This document shows positions 25,293 to 34,098 of a DNA stretch of 64,000 nucleotides, one piece after another. How positions within the stretch are numbered: position 1 is the stretch's first letter; the number at the start of each line of letters is the position of its first letter. The stretch is from Flavobacterium hydrophilum (GTDB lineage: Bacteria; Bacteroidota; Bacteroidia; Flavobacteriales; Flavobacteriaceae): contig NZ_QJHL01000005.1 of the NCBI RefSeq assembly GCF_003202405.1, forward strand, positions 186,001 to 250,000, read 5' to 3'. Made by a program: the position numbers and the translations under genes. Below the pieces are notes generated by a model. It saw only the letters and a program-made list of their open reading frames with translations, was not told the DNA's origin and did no database searches.

Positions 25293-26180
25293 ATGAAACC
25301 ACAAAAATTAATAAACCTGATCGGCAACACTCCTTTGATGGAAACTGTCAATCTGGTTCAAAATAAAAACGTAAAACTTTTATTAAAACTTGAAGGCAAC
25401 AATCCGGGGGGAAGCGTAAAAGACAGAGCGGCATACAACATGATTGCCTCGGCTTTAGAAAGAGGTGATATAAAAAAAGGCGACAAATTAATCGAAGCTA
25501 CAAGTGGTAATACCGGAATTGCCCTGGCGATGATTGCGCAATTATTTCAGGTTGAAATAGAATTAGTCCTGCCTGAGGATTCTACAAAAGAACGTACACA
25601 AACTATGCGTGCATATGGCGCCACAGTTATTTTAACACCTGCAAGTGAAGGAATCATCGGTTCTCGTGATTACGCCGATAAAAAAGTAGCCGAAGGCGGC
25701 TATGTAATGCTAAATCAGTTTGCAAATGATGACAACTGGAAAGCACATTACAAAACTACCGGTCCTGAAATATGGGAAGACACTGAGGGAACTGTAACCC
25801 ATTTCGTATCAGCAATGGGAACAACAGGAACCATTATCGGTACATCATCCTATCTAAAAGAGAAAAATTCAAATATTCAGATTATAGGTGCTCAGCCGAG
25901 CGATGGGTCGCAAATTCCCGGAATCCGCAAATGGCCACAGGAATATTTGCCGAAGATTTTTGATGCTTCAAAAGTTGATACCGTTATCGATGTAAGTGAA
26001 GAAGAAGCAAGAGAAATGACTAAAAGATTAGCACTGAAAGAAGGCGTTTTTGCAGGAATGAGCAGCGGAGGTTCTGTAGCTGTAGCCCTAAAAATTGCTG
26101 AACAATTAGAATCAGGTGTTATCGTAGCGATTATTTGTGATCGTGGAGACCGTTATTTATCATCTGATTTATTTGATTAA
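25293..26180 (+). CDS. cysM: Cysteine synthase (O-acetylserine sulfhydrylase, CysM type)
   Basis: PLP enzyme joining O-acetylserine with sulfide, or thiosulfate in CysM forms, to give cysteine. The 295 residues have LEGNNPGGSVKDRAA with the PLP lysine (about 31-45), TSGNTGIALAM (about 70-80), MGTTGTIIGTSSYL (about 177-190) and a C-terminal ICDRGDRYLSSDLFD typical of CysM rather than CysK. It directly follows cysE, so both steps are co-expressed. The CysM call is on length and the tail; CysK is the alternative. Confidence 0.93.
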   Translation: MKPQKLINLIGNTPLMETVNLVQNKNVKLLLKLEGNNPGGSVKDRAAYNMIASALERGDIKKGDKLIEATSGNTGIALAMIAQLFQVEIELVLPEDSTKERTQTMRAYGATVILTPASEGIIGSRDYADKKVAEGGYVMLNQFANDDNWKAHYKTTGPEIWEDTEGTVTHFVSAMGTTGTIIGTSSYLKEKNSNIQIIGAQPSDGSQIPGIRKWPQEYLPKIFDASKVDTVIDVSEEEAREMTKRLALKEGVFAGMSSGGSVAVALKIAEQLESGVIVAIICDRGDRYLSSDLFD

Positions 26181-26302
26181 AACAAGGTTCAAAGTTGCAA
26201 AAGGTCCATAGGCACAAAGTTTTATTAACTAACCCAAAAGCCTTTACACCTTTTAGAAACCTTTGAAGCTTTGTTACTATGAACCTTTGAAACTCAAAAA
26301 AA
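26181..26302. repeat. Imperfect dispersed repeat rich in AAGGTTCAAAG / CTTTGAACCTT
   Basis: Between cysM and the aldo/keto reductase gene, AAGGTTCAAAG (26184-26194 region) and later CTTTGAAG and TGAACCTTTGAAA form imperfect inverted repeats. Similar words (AAGGTTCAAAAG, ACAAAGGTT, CTTTGAATC) recur near 32710-32770. It may form a hairpin at the end of the cysEM transcript, or be a REP-like repeat. Confidence 0.45.
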
Positions 26303-27289
26303 ATGAACTACAGAAAATTAGGCAAAACCAATTTTAATATATCCGAAATCTCACTTGGCACCTGGCAGGTTGGGGGAAAATGGGGATCAGCTTTTGACAA
26401 TAAAACTGCCGACGAACTTTTAAATACTGCAATTGATAATGGTGTAAACTTTATTGATACTGCAGATGTTTATGAAAATGGCCTAAGTGAAACTGCCGTT
26501 GGAAGAGTCGTTCGTTCAAGATCTGAACGAATTTACGTTGCAACAAAATGCGGGCGTCATATAAATCCGCATATTAATGAAGGATATCAGCCAAAAGTAC
26601 TTCAGAAATATATTGAAGACAGTTTAAAAAGACTTGGGTTAGAGACTATCGATTTAATTCAGCTCCACTGTCCTCCTACTGAAGTTTTTTATCGTCCTGA
26701 AATTTTTGAACTGTTCGACCGTTTAAAAGAGCAAGGAAAAATTTTGAATCTTGGTGTTAGTGTAGAAAAAGTAGAAGAAGCCTTAAAAGCAATTGAACAT
26801 TCGAATGTTACGACAGTACAGATTATTTTTAATTTATTTCGTCAGCGTCCTTCACAATTATTCTTTTCTGAAGCAAGAAAAAAAGATATTGGTATCATTG
26901 CAAGGGTCCCTTTGGCAAGCGGGCTTTTAACCGGTAAATTCGATGCAAAAACAATTTTCGAGCCACAAGATCACAGAAATTTCAACAGAAACGGAGATGC
27001 TTTTGACAAGGGAGAAACTTTCTCTGGCATTGATTACGAATTAGGATTAAAAGCGGTTGAGGAATTAAAATCATTATTTCCGGATGCTCCAAATTTAGCA
27101 CCATATGCTTTACAGTGGATTTTGAGTTTTGAAGATATAAGCTGTATTATCCCGGGTGCTTCAAAAGAAAGCCATGTATTATCCAATTTATCTATATATG
27201 ATTTACCTAAATTATCTATAGAAAAAATTGAAGCTATGAATAAAATTTACGAAAAATACATAAAACCTTCAGTTCATCAGTTGTGGTAG
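26303..27289 (+). CDS. Aldo/keto reductase
   Basis: The 328-residue protein is an NADPH-dependent TIM-barrel oxidoreductase. Catalytic tetrad positions are visible: Asp in FIDTADVYENG (about 50-60) with Tyr in the same segment, Lys in YVATKCGR (about 79-86) and His in LIQLHCPP (about 117-124). The C-terminal IIPGASKESHVLSNLS binds the cofactor phosphate. It resembles the YajO / L-glyceraldehyde 3-phosphate reductase-like subgroup. The substrate is unknown. A perfect terminator follows. Confidence 0.9.
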   Translation: MNYRKLGKTNFNISEISLGTWQVGGKWGSAFDNKTADELLNTAIDNGVNFIDTADVYENGLSETAVGRVVRSRSERIYVATKCGRHINPHINEGYQPKVLQKYIEDSLKRLGLETIDLIQLHCPPTEVFYRPEIFELFDRLKEQGKILNLGVSVEKVEEALKAIEHSNVTTVQIIFNLFRQRPSQLFFSEARKKDIGIIARVPLASGLLTGKFDAKTIFEPQDHRNFNRNGDAFDKGETFSGIDYELGLKAVEELKSLFPDAPNLAPYALQWILSFEDISCIIPGASKESHVLSNLSIYDLPKLSIEKIEAMNKIYEKYIKPSVHQLW

Positions 27290-27325
27290 TTATTTATTAA
27301 AAGACTCCCAGAAATTGAAACACTT

Positions 27326-27369
27326 AAGTTTCTAAGATTTTGAAAGTAGAATCTTAGAAACTTTTTTTA
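27326..27369 (+). terminator. Terminator after the aldo/keto reductase gene
   Basis: A 14-bp perfect stem (AAGTTTCTAAGATT at 27326-27339, complement at 27350-27363) with a 10-base loop, followed by a T run. Confidence 0.8.
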
Positions 27370-27433
27370 TGATTACGCAACCCTTTTACAAACAACATAT
27401 CTTATTAATAAAACGAACCTAAAATCATTAACC

Positions 27434-27835
27434 ATGAAAAAATTAAGTTTTATTATATTTATTATCTGCCTTATAACTGCGTCCTGTAGCAATGACGAAG
27501 AATCACAGAATGAAGATTCTCAAAAATTAGAAGTAATGCATAACGAAATTGTTACTCTTTCATTATCCACTTCTCAAGCCTGTACAAATCCTGAAGAGTG
27601 GGATTTTACAAGAATTAGCGCAAGTCCTTGTGGCGGGGTAAATGCTTATGTAATGTATTCTAAAAAAATAGATAAGACCAAATTCCTTGCAAAAGTAAAC
27701 GAGTACCTAAAAGCTCAGGCTGCCTATAATAAAAAATGGAAAATAATTGGGACCTGTGACCTCATGCTTTCTCCGTCGGGAATAGAATGTTCAGAAGGAA
27801 AACCTAAATTTGTTTATTCAATAGCAAATAAATAA
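27434..27835 (+). CDS. Small predicted lipoprotein with a conserved cysteine pattern
   Basis: A 133-residue protein: signal peptide MKKLSFIIFIICLITASCSND with lipobox TASC (Cys at 18), then a domain with four more cysteines. SQACTNPEEWDFTRISASPCGGVNAYVMYSKKID resembles a domain I recall in other Bacteroidota lipoproteins (CTN..W.F..IG.KACGG...YI.YS..ID), followed by a second Cys pair (GTCDLMLSPSGIECSEGKP). Two disulfides are likely in the periplasm or at the surface. The function is unknown. An AT-rich hairpin lies 3' of it. Confidence 0.75.
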   Translation: MKKLSFIIFIICLITASCSNDEESQNEDSQKLEVMHNEIVTLSLSTSQACTNPEEWDFTRISASPCGGVNAYVMYSKKIDKTKFLAKVNEYLKAQAAYNKKWKIIGTCDLMLSPSGIECSEGKPKFVYSIANK

Positions 27836-27843
27836 AAAATTAC

Positions 27844-27912
27844 AAAGTTCTAAGGTATTATGTAATTTGATTTTTAAATTTGAAAAAACGTATTACCTTA
27901 GGACTTTCTTTT
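27844..27912 (+). terminator. Hairpin after the small lipoprotein gene
   Basis: AAAGTTCTAAGGTA (27844-27857) pairs with TACCTTAGGACTTT (27894-27907) over an inner region that can pair further; CTTTTCCC follows. It probably ends the lipoprotein transcript, 18 bases before the next start. Confidence 0.55.
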
Positions 27913-27929
27913 CCCGGAAATTTTCTAAA

Positions 27930-28370
27930 ATGTTAAAAAAATCAAATTTTAAAGAATGGTTCAATCGATATAAATATGCCGAATTAGCAAGTACGAGTGC
28001 TGCACTTACATCTTCACTTTTCAGCAAAATTTACAACGGATTAACAACGGCTTATTTGATTACGATTGCAGAATATCTGGCTTTTTACAGTGTAATTTTA
28101 TTTTCTTCTTATAAAAGATTAGCAAAACAAAATAAACTTTTAGGCAAAAAAACTTCTGCCTTAGAAATTTTTAAACTTTTAAAAAACTTAATTTTAGAGT
28201 TTGGATACCCTGCAATTTTAGACTTTTTGATCATTCGCCCTTTTTGTATGTACTGGATGCCGATACTTTTTGGGAATTATTTCTTCGGAATTATTTTCGG
28301 GAAAATTTCATCTGATTTATGTTTTTATAGTTTCACAATTATCAATTATGAATTGATCAAAAGAAAATAG
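27930..28370 (+). CDS. Small multi-pass membrane protein, unknown
   Basis: A 146-residue protein starting MLKKSNFKEWFNRYKYAELAS. Hydrophobic segments at about 38-60 (LTTAYLITIAEYLAFYSVILF) and again at about 92-135 (GYPAILDFLIIRPFCMYWMPILF, FFGIIFGKI) give three or four helices. It is basic at the ends. The ATG at 27930 is chosen because the 21 upstream codons lie inside the preceding hairpin. No family was recognised. It converges with the histidine kinase gene, one base apart. Confidence 0.65.
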   Translation: MLKKSNFKEWFNRYKYAELASTSAALTSSLFSKIYNGLTTAYLITIAEYLAFYSVILFSSYKRLAKQNKLLGKKTSALEIFKLLKNLILEFGYPAILDFLIIRPFCMYWMPILFGNYFFGIIFGKISSDLCFYSFTIINYELIKRK

Positions 28371-28371
28371 T

Positions 28372-29424
28372 TTAGCAACATTCAAACACAATTTTAAATT
28401 CAGCTCCTTTATTTGTTCCTTCACTGGAGGCCGTTAGTTTGCCTTTATTTCTTTCGATGATTTTTTTACACAAGTATAAACCAATTCCTGTTGAAGATTC
28501 GTTGGCGGTTCCAAGTCGGCTCATTTTCGTAAACTTCTTAAACAATTCTTCAATCTGATGCTCATTGAAACCAATTCCTTTGTCAGAAACTGTTAGTATT
28601 AAATCATTATTTTCTGTAAAAATCCTCAGTTTAATTTCACTGTCAAAATAAGAGAATTTAACAGCATTACTAATTAAATTTACCAAAACCTGAATTAATA
28701 ATCCTTCATCAATTTTAAGCTTGGTTTCTTCAATTTCTATACTAACATCCAGAGTGATATTCTTATCAATAAGACGCTGCTCTACCTGTTCGTTGACAAA
28801 ATCTAAAACATCAGGAAACGAAATTTTTCTGACCTCCGGATTTATTCTCACCACCTGATCCTGTTCATCCAGTAATTTAATAAAATTTTCAATGTATCTA
28901 AATTGCAAATTTGTTGATTCACAAATCAATTCAGCCAATTGCTTAACTGACTCAGATGGCTTTTCTTCCATAATAAGCTTTGCAAGTCCCTGAGGATTTC
29001 CCGCAAAATTTTTCAAATCGTGCGAGAGCATATAAATTAAATCCTGCTTTTCATTAATAAAAGTTTCAGCTTCAAAAATAGACTCCTGAATATTACTCAT
29101 TAATAAACCTGCTTCATCATTGTATTCTGTTGGCAAAACAGATAAGCTTCTCTCATTTCTATAATCGTTTAATGCTTTCGAAGCTATAGCAATGGGCTTA
29201 ATCAGCTCGTTTAAAACCAAAAGTGTAATTGCAGTTGCTAGCAAGGTCATAATTAAAGAAAAAACTAAAACTGATGTGGGCGAAATAGAAGTATTAAAAT
29301 ACAGAACAAAAAACAGGATACCAATTAACGGAATATGTATACCTATAAAAGCAACAAATAGAAATTTGAAAGCATAACTTTTTTTTAAAAAGCCAATTTT
29401 AGAAAGATTATGATACAACTTCAT
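28372..29424 (-). CDS. Membrane sensor histidine kinase, no adjacent response regulator
   Basis: A 350-residue kinase. Two membrane helices near the N-terminus (FKFLFVAFIGIHIPLIGILFF, then VLVFSLIMTLLATAITLLVL) are joined by only a few residues, so there is no extracellular sensor domain. A HAMP-like linker (about 75-125) follows, then the H-box MLSHDLKNF (about 132-140), N-box NLISNAVKFS (about 257-266), G1 DKGIGF and G2 GTGIGLYLCKK-like ESSTGIGLYL. All catalytic motifs are intact. No response regulator gene lies nearby, so the partner is elsewhere. The ATG at 29424 is preferred over an upstream TTG. Confidence 0.88.
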   Translation of the reverse strand: MKLYHNLSKIGFLKKSYAFKFLFVAFIGIHIPLIGILFFVLYFNTSISPTSVLVFSLIMTLLATAITLLVLNELIKPIAIASKALNDYRNERSLSVLPTEYNDEAGLLMSNIQESIFEAETFINEKQDLIYMLSHDLKNFAGNPQGLAKLIMEEKPSESVKQLAELICESTNLQFRYIENFIKLLDEQDQVVRINPEVRKISFPDVLDFVNEQVEQRLIDKNITLDVSIEIEETKLKIDEGLLIQVLVNLISNAVKFSYFDSEIKLRIFTENNDLILTVSDKGIGFNEHQIEELFKKFTKMSRLGTANESSTGIGLYLCKKIIERNKGKLTASSEGTNKGAEFKIVFECC

Positions 29425-29570
29425 ACGAAATAACAATTACTTAGACTTAATATGGGGCTATCGAAGCATTTGATAAAACAAAGTTAGCTTTTAAAGCCAA
29501 TTAAACGACTTAAATTATAGAATTTGATAAAATATTTTAAAAATTAAATTTATAAAAGTTTACAAACCCT

Positions 29571-29578
29571 TATTTTTG
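29571..29578 (+). promoter_or_regulatory. -7 box of rlmD, leaderless arrangement
   Basis: TATTTTTG matches TAnnTTTG and ends four bases before the ATG at 29583. No TTTG at the usual spacing is seen. Transcription would start at or near the start codon. Confidence 0.4.
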
Positions 29579-29582
29579 CGCT

Positions 29583-30995
29583 ATGGGAAGAAAAAATACA
29601 GATAAAGTCGTCTTTCATCAAATACAAGTTCTTGATGCCGGCGCAAAAGGTGTATCAGTTGCAAAAGCTCCTGACGGAAAAGTAATCTTTATTCCGAATG
29701 TGGTTCCGGGCGATGTGGTTGATGTACAAACTTTTAAAAAACGCAAGGCTTATTATGAAGGTAAAGCCGTTAAATTTCACGAATTTTCAGAGCATCGTGT
29801 AGAACCAATCTGTGAACATTTTGGTGTTTGTGGTGGGTGTAAGTGGCAAAATATGAAATATAGCCAGCAGCTTTATTACAAACAAAATGAAGTGAAAAAT
29901 CATTTACAAAGAATTGGCAAAATTGAGTTACCTGAATTTGAAGATATTTTAGGTTCTGAAAAACAGTTTTTTTATAGAAATAAAATGGAATTTTCTTTTT
30001 CGAACAGCCGTTGGTTAACCGAAAAAGAAATTGAAAGCACTGAAGATTTAGGCAACAGAAATGCATTAGGTTTTCATATTCCGAAAATGTGGGACAAGAT
30101 TCTGGATATTACTAAATGCCATTTACAGGAAGATCCTTCAAACGCTATCCGAAATGAAATCAGAACTTTTGCAAACGAAAACAATTTAACTTTCTTTAAT
30201 CCGAGGGAACATTCGGGTTTATTGAGAACTTTTATGATTCGTACTGCATCTACAGGTGAAATCATGGTTTTAATTCAGTTTTTCGAAAACGACAAAGCCA
30301 GTCGTGAATTGATTTTAGATCATCTTTACGAAAAATTTCCACAAATTACATCATTGCAATATGTGGTTAATTCAAAACCAAACGACACTATTTACGATCA
30401 AAATATAAAACTTTATAAAGGAAGAGATTATATTCTTGAAGAAATGGAAGGTTTAAAGTTTAGTATCAATGCCAAATCATTTTACCAGACCAACTCAGAT
30501 CAGGCTTACGAACTGTACAAAATAACACGAGATTTTGCCGGACTTTCCGGTAACGAAACCGTTTATGATTTATATACAGGAACCGGAACTATTGCACAAT
30601 TTGTTTCAAAAAAAGCAAAAAAAGTAATTGGAGTAGAAAGTGTTCCTGAAGCTATTTTAGATGCTAAAGCAAATGCAGAACGCAATAATATTACGAATTG
30701 CGAGTTTTTTGTTGGAGACATGAAAGTTGTTTTCAATGAAGCTTTTATTGCTCAGCATGGCAAACCGGATGTTATTATTACCGATCCTCCAAGGGATGGA
30801 ATGCATAAAGACGTTATTGAACAAATTTTAAAAATCGCGCCTGAAAAAATAGTGTATGTAAGCTGTAACTCAGCAACTCAGGCAAGAGATTTGGCTCTAA
30901 TGGACGAAAAATACAAAGTTACACGTGTACGCCCGGTAGATATGTTTCCACAAACACATCATGTCGAAAATGTTGTACTTTTAGAACTTCGATAA
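29583..30995 (+). CDS. rlmD: 23S rRNA (uracil-5)-methyltransferase
   Basis: SAM-dependent m5U methyltransferase of the TrmA/RlmD group. The 470-residue protein has an N-terminal TRAM RNA-binding domain (about 1-65), a Fe-S cysteine cluster CEHFGVCGGCKWQNM (about 77-91), the SAM motif VYDLYTGTGTIAQF (about 324-337), DPPRDGMH (about 400-407) and the catalytic-cysteine motif VYVSCNSATQARDL (about 421-434). These support an m5U enzyme; RlmD (U1939) and other RNA targets cannot be separated by eye. The two genes downstream follow closely on the same strand, as in related genomes. Confidence 0.92.
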   Translation: MGRKNTDKVVFHQIQVLDAGAKGVSVAKAPDGKVIFIPNVVPGDVVDVQTFKKRKAYYEGKAVKFHEFSEHRVEPICEHFGVCGGCKWQNMKYSQQLYYKQNEVKNHLQRIGKIELPEFEDILGSEKQFFYRNKMEFSFSNSRWLTEKEIESTEDLGNRNALGFHIPKMWDKILDITKCHLQEDPSNAIRNEIRTFANENNLTFFNPREHSGLLRTFMIRTASTGEIMVLIQFFENDKASRELILDHLYEKFPQITSLQYVVNSKPNDTIYDQNIKLYKGRDYILEEMEGLKFSINAKSFYQTNSDQAYELYKITRDFAGLSGNETVYDLYTGTGTIAQFVSKKAKKVIGVESVPEAILDAKANAERNNITNCEFFVGDMKVVFNEAFIAQHGKPDVIITDPPRDGMHKDVIEQILKIAPEKIVYVSCNSATQARDLALMDEKYKVTRVRPVDMFPQTHHVENVVLLELR

Positions 30996-31005
30996 TAAAC
31001 TTTAA

Positions 31006-31539
31006 ATGAAAAAAATAATTGCTCTTTTATTGGTTTTCACTTTTGGACTTTCAAGTTGTGAAAAAGACGATATTTGCGATGCGAATACTCCCACAACACC
31101 TAGAATGTTGATTTCTTTTTTCTTTGCCGACCGCCCAACAGTTGAAAAAAATGTAACACGTTTGAAAATTCAGGGAGATAATGTAGAAAATGGTATTGTT
31201 TTTAATGAAACCGCTACTACTGATGATGCAAAATACACCACTAGTGCAACTCAGGTTTTAATTCCATTAGATCCTACAAGAGATGCTGTGACCTATAGTT
31301 TTATATCTAATTTTAGTACCGCAAATCCAGGTTTAAGCAACACTGATATGCTGACATTTAATTATACACGAAAAAATGTATATGTGTCGAGAGCCTGCGG
31401 TTTTAAAACCATTTACACTTTAACATCAATTCAACGCGCAGGAGATGAAGATGCGAATAACTATTGGATAAGCAATATTGATTTATTTAATCCTAATGTC
31501 GAATTAGAAAATGAAACACATGTTAAAATATTTTTCTAG
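31006..31539 (+). CDS. DUF6452-like lipoprotein
   Basis: A 177-residue predicted lipoprotein: MKKIIALLLVFTFGLSSCEKDD with lipobox LSSC. The rest is a beta-rich domain with RMLISFFF, RLKIQGDNVENG and a C-terminal SRACGFKTIYTLTS containing a conserved Cys. It fits the DUF6452 family, usually next to rlmD in Flavobacteriaceae. Ten bases separate it from rlmD. Its end overlaps the following gene by 29 bases, so all three probably share one transcript. The function is unknown. Confidence 0.75.
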   Translation: MKKIIALLLVFTFGLSSCEKDDICDANTPTTPRMLISFFFADRPTVEKNVTRLKIQGDNVENGIVFNETATTDDAKYTTSATQVLIPLDPTRDAVTYSFISNFSTANPGLSNTDMLTFNYTRKNVYVSRACGFKTIYTLTSIQRAGDEDANNYWISNIDLFNPNVELENETHVKIFF

Positions 31540-32326
31540 TATCTGTTTATTATTTGCAGTGTTTCTTGTTCAGGCTCAGGAAATACCTGTAGCTCCGGTA
31601 ACAAAAGAAATAAGTTCCGAAAAACCAAAACCTAAAACGACGAAGGTTCCTGCGGAAACCATAACTGACAGCATTCCTGTAAAAAAAGACCGCTACGGTT
31701 TACGCGTAGGTGTCGATTTATATAAATTAACCCGTGGTTTTTATGATAAAGATTATAAAGGAGTAGAATTTGTGGGTGATTTTCGTCTCACCAAAAAATA
31801 TTATTTGGCTGCTGAACTTGGTTTCGAAGATAAGACTACTGATGATGACCGATTAAACTCAACCGCTACAGGAACTTACATAAAAGGAGGTTTTGACTAC
31901 AATATGTATAATAACTGGCTGGATATGGAAAACATCATATCAGTTGGTTTACGAGCAGGTTTTAGTACATTTAGCCAGCAATTGAACAGCTATAAAATTT
32001 ACAATGCTGACCAATATTGGGGAGAGATACCACCCATTGCTGATGGAACGAAATATACAGGCTTAACAGCTGCCTGGGGGGAAGTTGCTATAGGTATGAA
32101 AGCCAAAGTTTTTAACAATGTATTTGTCGGATTTGGTATTCAGTTAAAAATGCTTTTAGCAAATAAAGAACCTGATAATTTTGAAAATCTTTATATTCCG
32201 GGATTTAACAGAACTTATGATGGAAGTTTCGGAGTTGGTTTTAATTATACTGTTTCCTATTTTATTCCGCTTTATAAAAAGACAGTAAAAGTCCCGGAAG
32301 AAGAAAAAAAAGATTCTAAGAAATAA
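31511..32326 (+). CDS. DUF6048-like outer membrane beta-barrel protein
   Basis: A 271-residue protein with a signal peptide (MLKYFSSICLLFAVFLVQAQ, using the second Met at 31520) and a Lys/Pro-rich linker (residues about 35-60). A beta-barrel follows, beginning RYGLRVGVDLYKLTRGFYD, with repeated amphipathic strands ending in YTVSYFIPLYKK. It fits DUF6048, the usual partner of DUF6452; the two may work together at the outer membrane. It starts at 31511 or 31520, either way inside the preceding gene. A strong terminator follows. Confidence 0.75.
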   Translation: MKHMLKYFSSICLLFAVFLVQAQEIPVAPVTKEISSEKPKPKTTKVPAETITDSIPVKKDRYGLRVGVDLYKLTRGFYDKDYKGVEFVGDFRLTKKYYLAAELGFEDKTTDDDRLNSTATGTYIKGGFDYNMYNNWLDMENIISVGLRAGFSTFSQQLNSYKIYNADQYWGEIPPIADGTKYTGLTAAWGEVAIGMKAKVFNNVFVGFGIQLKMLLANKEPDNFENLYIPGFNRTYDGSFGVGFNYTVSYFIPLYKKTVKVPEEEKKDSKK

Positions 32327-32345
32327 ATAGCATCCATTTAAAAAT

Positions 32346-32386
32346 AAAAACCACGAATTCATTATTAGTGAATTCGTGGTTTTTTA
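32346..32386 (+). terminator. Terminator after the rlmD operon
   Basis: A perfect 16-bp stem (AAAAACCACGAATTCA at 32346-32361, complement at 32369-32384) with a 7-base loop and a T tail. Confidence 0.85.
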
Positions 32387-32455
32387 TTTAATTCTTTTTA
32401 TGAAAATTGAAAATCTATTGCTGCATTTGAATGTATAGAGTAGCAAACGATTTGA

Positions 32456-32692
32456 TTATCCAATTTCTTTAATTCCTTTTATGAAAATCCATTTCATAAA
32501 AAGCTTTTCGCCATCTTTAGTTTTCAGTGCCTTAAATTGCGGAGCGATCAAAGTTGCCACAATAAAAGCTGTCATCGGAATCCAGATTCCTGTTAATCCT
32601 GTGTATTCTGCAACTATAAATCTTACAAGGATAAATAAAATTGCGAAACATCCTAATTGGTATAAAAAAGCCCTTACTTGTAATTTTGTCAT
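32456..32692 (-). CDS. Small two-helix membrane protein, unknown
   Basis: A 78-residue protein: MTKLQVRAFLYQLGCFAILFILVRFIV (first helix), GIWIPMTAFIVATLIAPQF (second helix), then a basic tail KTKDGEKLFMKWIFIKGIKEIG. It looks like a genuine inner membrane protein, with hydrophobicity and charge well placed. The function is unknown. A stretch of repeats like that after cysM lies directly upstream. Confidence 0.65.
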   Translation of the reverse strand: MTKLQVRAFLYQLGCFAILFILVRFIVAEYTGLTGIWIPMTAFIVATLIAPQFKALKTKDGEKLFMKWIFIKGIKEIG

Positions 32693-32775
32693 TTTTTTTC
32701 TTTTTAAGGTTCAAAAGTTATACGAGGTACAAAGCGACAAAGGTTTTCTCTCAGTTTCTTTGAATCTTTACCTAT

Positions 32776-33939
32776 TTATTCATTAACTTGGAATTTCGTT
32801 CTTTTGCTTCCTTCGTACATTTCGTATTTTACTAAACGTGCTTCCAGACTTCCATTGAAAAGTTTTATTTTTCTCGAAGGCTTTAGACCAACAAATTTCA
32901 AAGCCTCAAGGTTTGCAGTTATAAACCAGGCGTTTGTTCCAGGATAACTTTTCTTTAAGGTATCACCGATATTTGCGTAAAATCTTTCCATTTGAATATC
33001 CAGACGTTCATCATAAGGAGGATTGAAAACCATATGTAGCTTCCCTTCAACTTGCTTTTCAGTATCAAAAAAATTATCTTCAGAAACCGCAACATAATCA
33101 TCCAAATTGGCATTTCTGATATTATCTTTCGCTTTGTTAACAGCACTTGGAGCCTTATCAAAACCTTTAATTGTATAATGAAATTCTTTAGTTTTTTTCA
33201 TCAGGCTGTCAACAATTTTATCGAATAAATCGTTATCCCAGTCTTTCCATTTTTCGAAAGCAAATTCTTTACGATTAATATTAGCCGGAATATTACAGGC
33301 AATCATAGCAGCTTCTGCCAAAAAAGTTCCGGAGCCACACATCGGATCCAAAAAGTGACTTTGTCCTTCCCAACCCGATAGTAATAAAATCCCTGCAGCC
33401 AAAACTTCGTTAATCGGAGCAATATTAGTCGCCGTTCTGTAACCACGCTGATGCAGTGAATTTCCTGAAGTATCCAAAGCTACTGAAACCTGATCTTTAT
33501 CGATATGAACATTAATTCTTAAATCAGGAAAAGCCTTGTCAATGCTCGGTCTTTGTCCGGTTCTTTCTCTAAACTGATCTACAATAGCGTCTTTACATTT
33601 TTGAGAAACAAACTCAGAATGGTTAAAATAAGTAGAATGAACCGTAGCATCAATTACAAAAGTCTGATTGGCATTCAGCAATTTAGACCAGTTTACACCT
33701 GAAATTCCTTTATATAACGCTTGTTCATTATTGGCCCTGAATGAATAAATTGGTTTTAAAACTTTAAGAGCTGTTCTAAGTGACAAATTGGCTTTGTACA
33801 TAAACCCTTTATCACCTTTAAAACTTACCATCCTTACCCCTTTTTCGACGTCCTGAGCACCAAGATCACGCAATTCTTTTTCTAATATTTCTTCAAAACC
33901 AAAAAAACATTTGGCTATCATTCTAAAATTTTCTTCCAT
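32776..33939 (-). CDS. THUMP-domain RNA methyltransferase (RlmL-like N-terminal half)
   Basis: A 387-residue protein with an N-terminal THUMP RNA-binding region (about 1-160; FFGFEEILEKELRDLGAQ is the typical start) and a SAM methyltransferase domain. The SAM motif is FLDPMCGSGTFLAEAA (about 196-211), and the target-base motif is NPPYDERL (about 308-315). This is the family of RlmL (m2G2445 of 23S rRNA), without the RlmK half. The substrate could also be tRNA (TrmN/Trm14-like). It ends 83 bases before the small membrane gene, separated by repeats. Confidence 0.9.
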   Translation of the reverse strand: MEENFRMIAKCFFGFEEILEKELRDLGAQDVEKGVRMVSFKGDKGFMYKANLSLRTALKVLKPIYSFRANNEQALYKGISGVNWSKLLNANQTFVIDATVHSTYFNHSEFVSQKCKDAIVDQFRERTGQRPSIDKAFPDLRINVHIDKDQVSVALDTSGNSLHQRGYRTATNIAPINEVLAAGILLLSGWEGQSHFLDPMCGSGTFLAEAAMIACNIPANINRKEFAFEKWKDWDNDLFDKIVDSLMKKTKEFHYTIKGFDKAPSAVNKAKDNIRNANLDDYVAVSEDNFFDTEKQVEGKLHMVFNPPYDERLDIQMERFYANIGDTLKKSYPGTNAWFITANLEALKFVGLKPSRKIKLFNGSLEARLVKYEMYEGSKRTKFQVNE

Positions 33940-34098
33940 CTTTATATTTGAATTAAAACAGATTTACAATCAAAATCAAATCTGCAATAAAAACATTCCA
34001 AATTGCACAAGAATACATCAGGTATCAGCGCGAAATAGTTATTTTTCGGCAAAAATACACTAAATTTGCCGGACTTTGAATTAATTGAAATAGAATAA

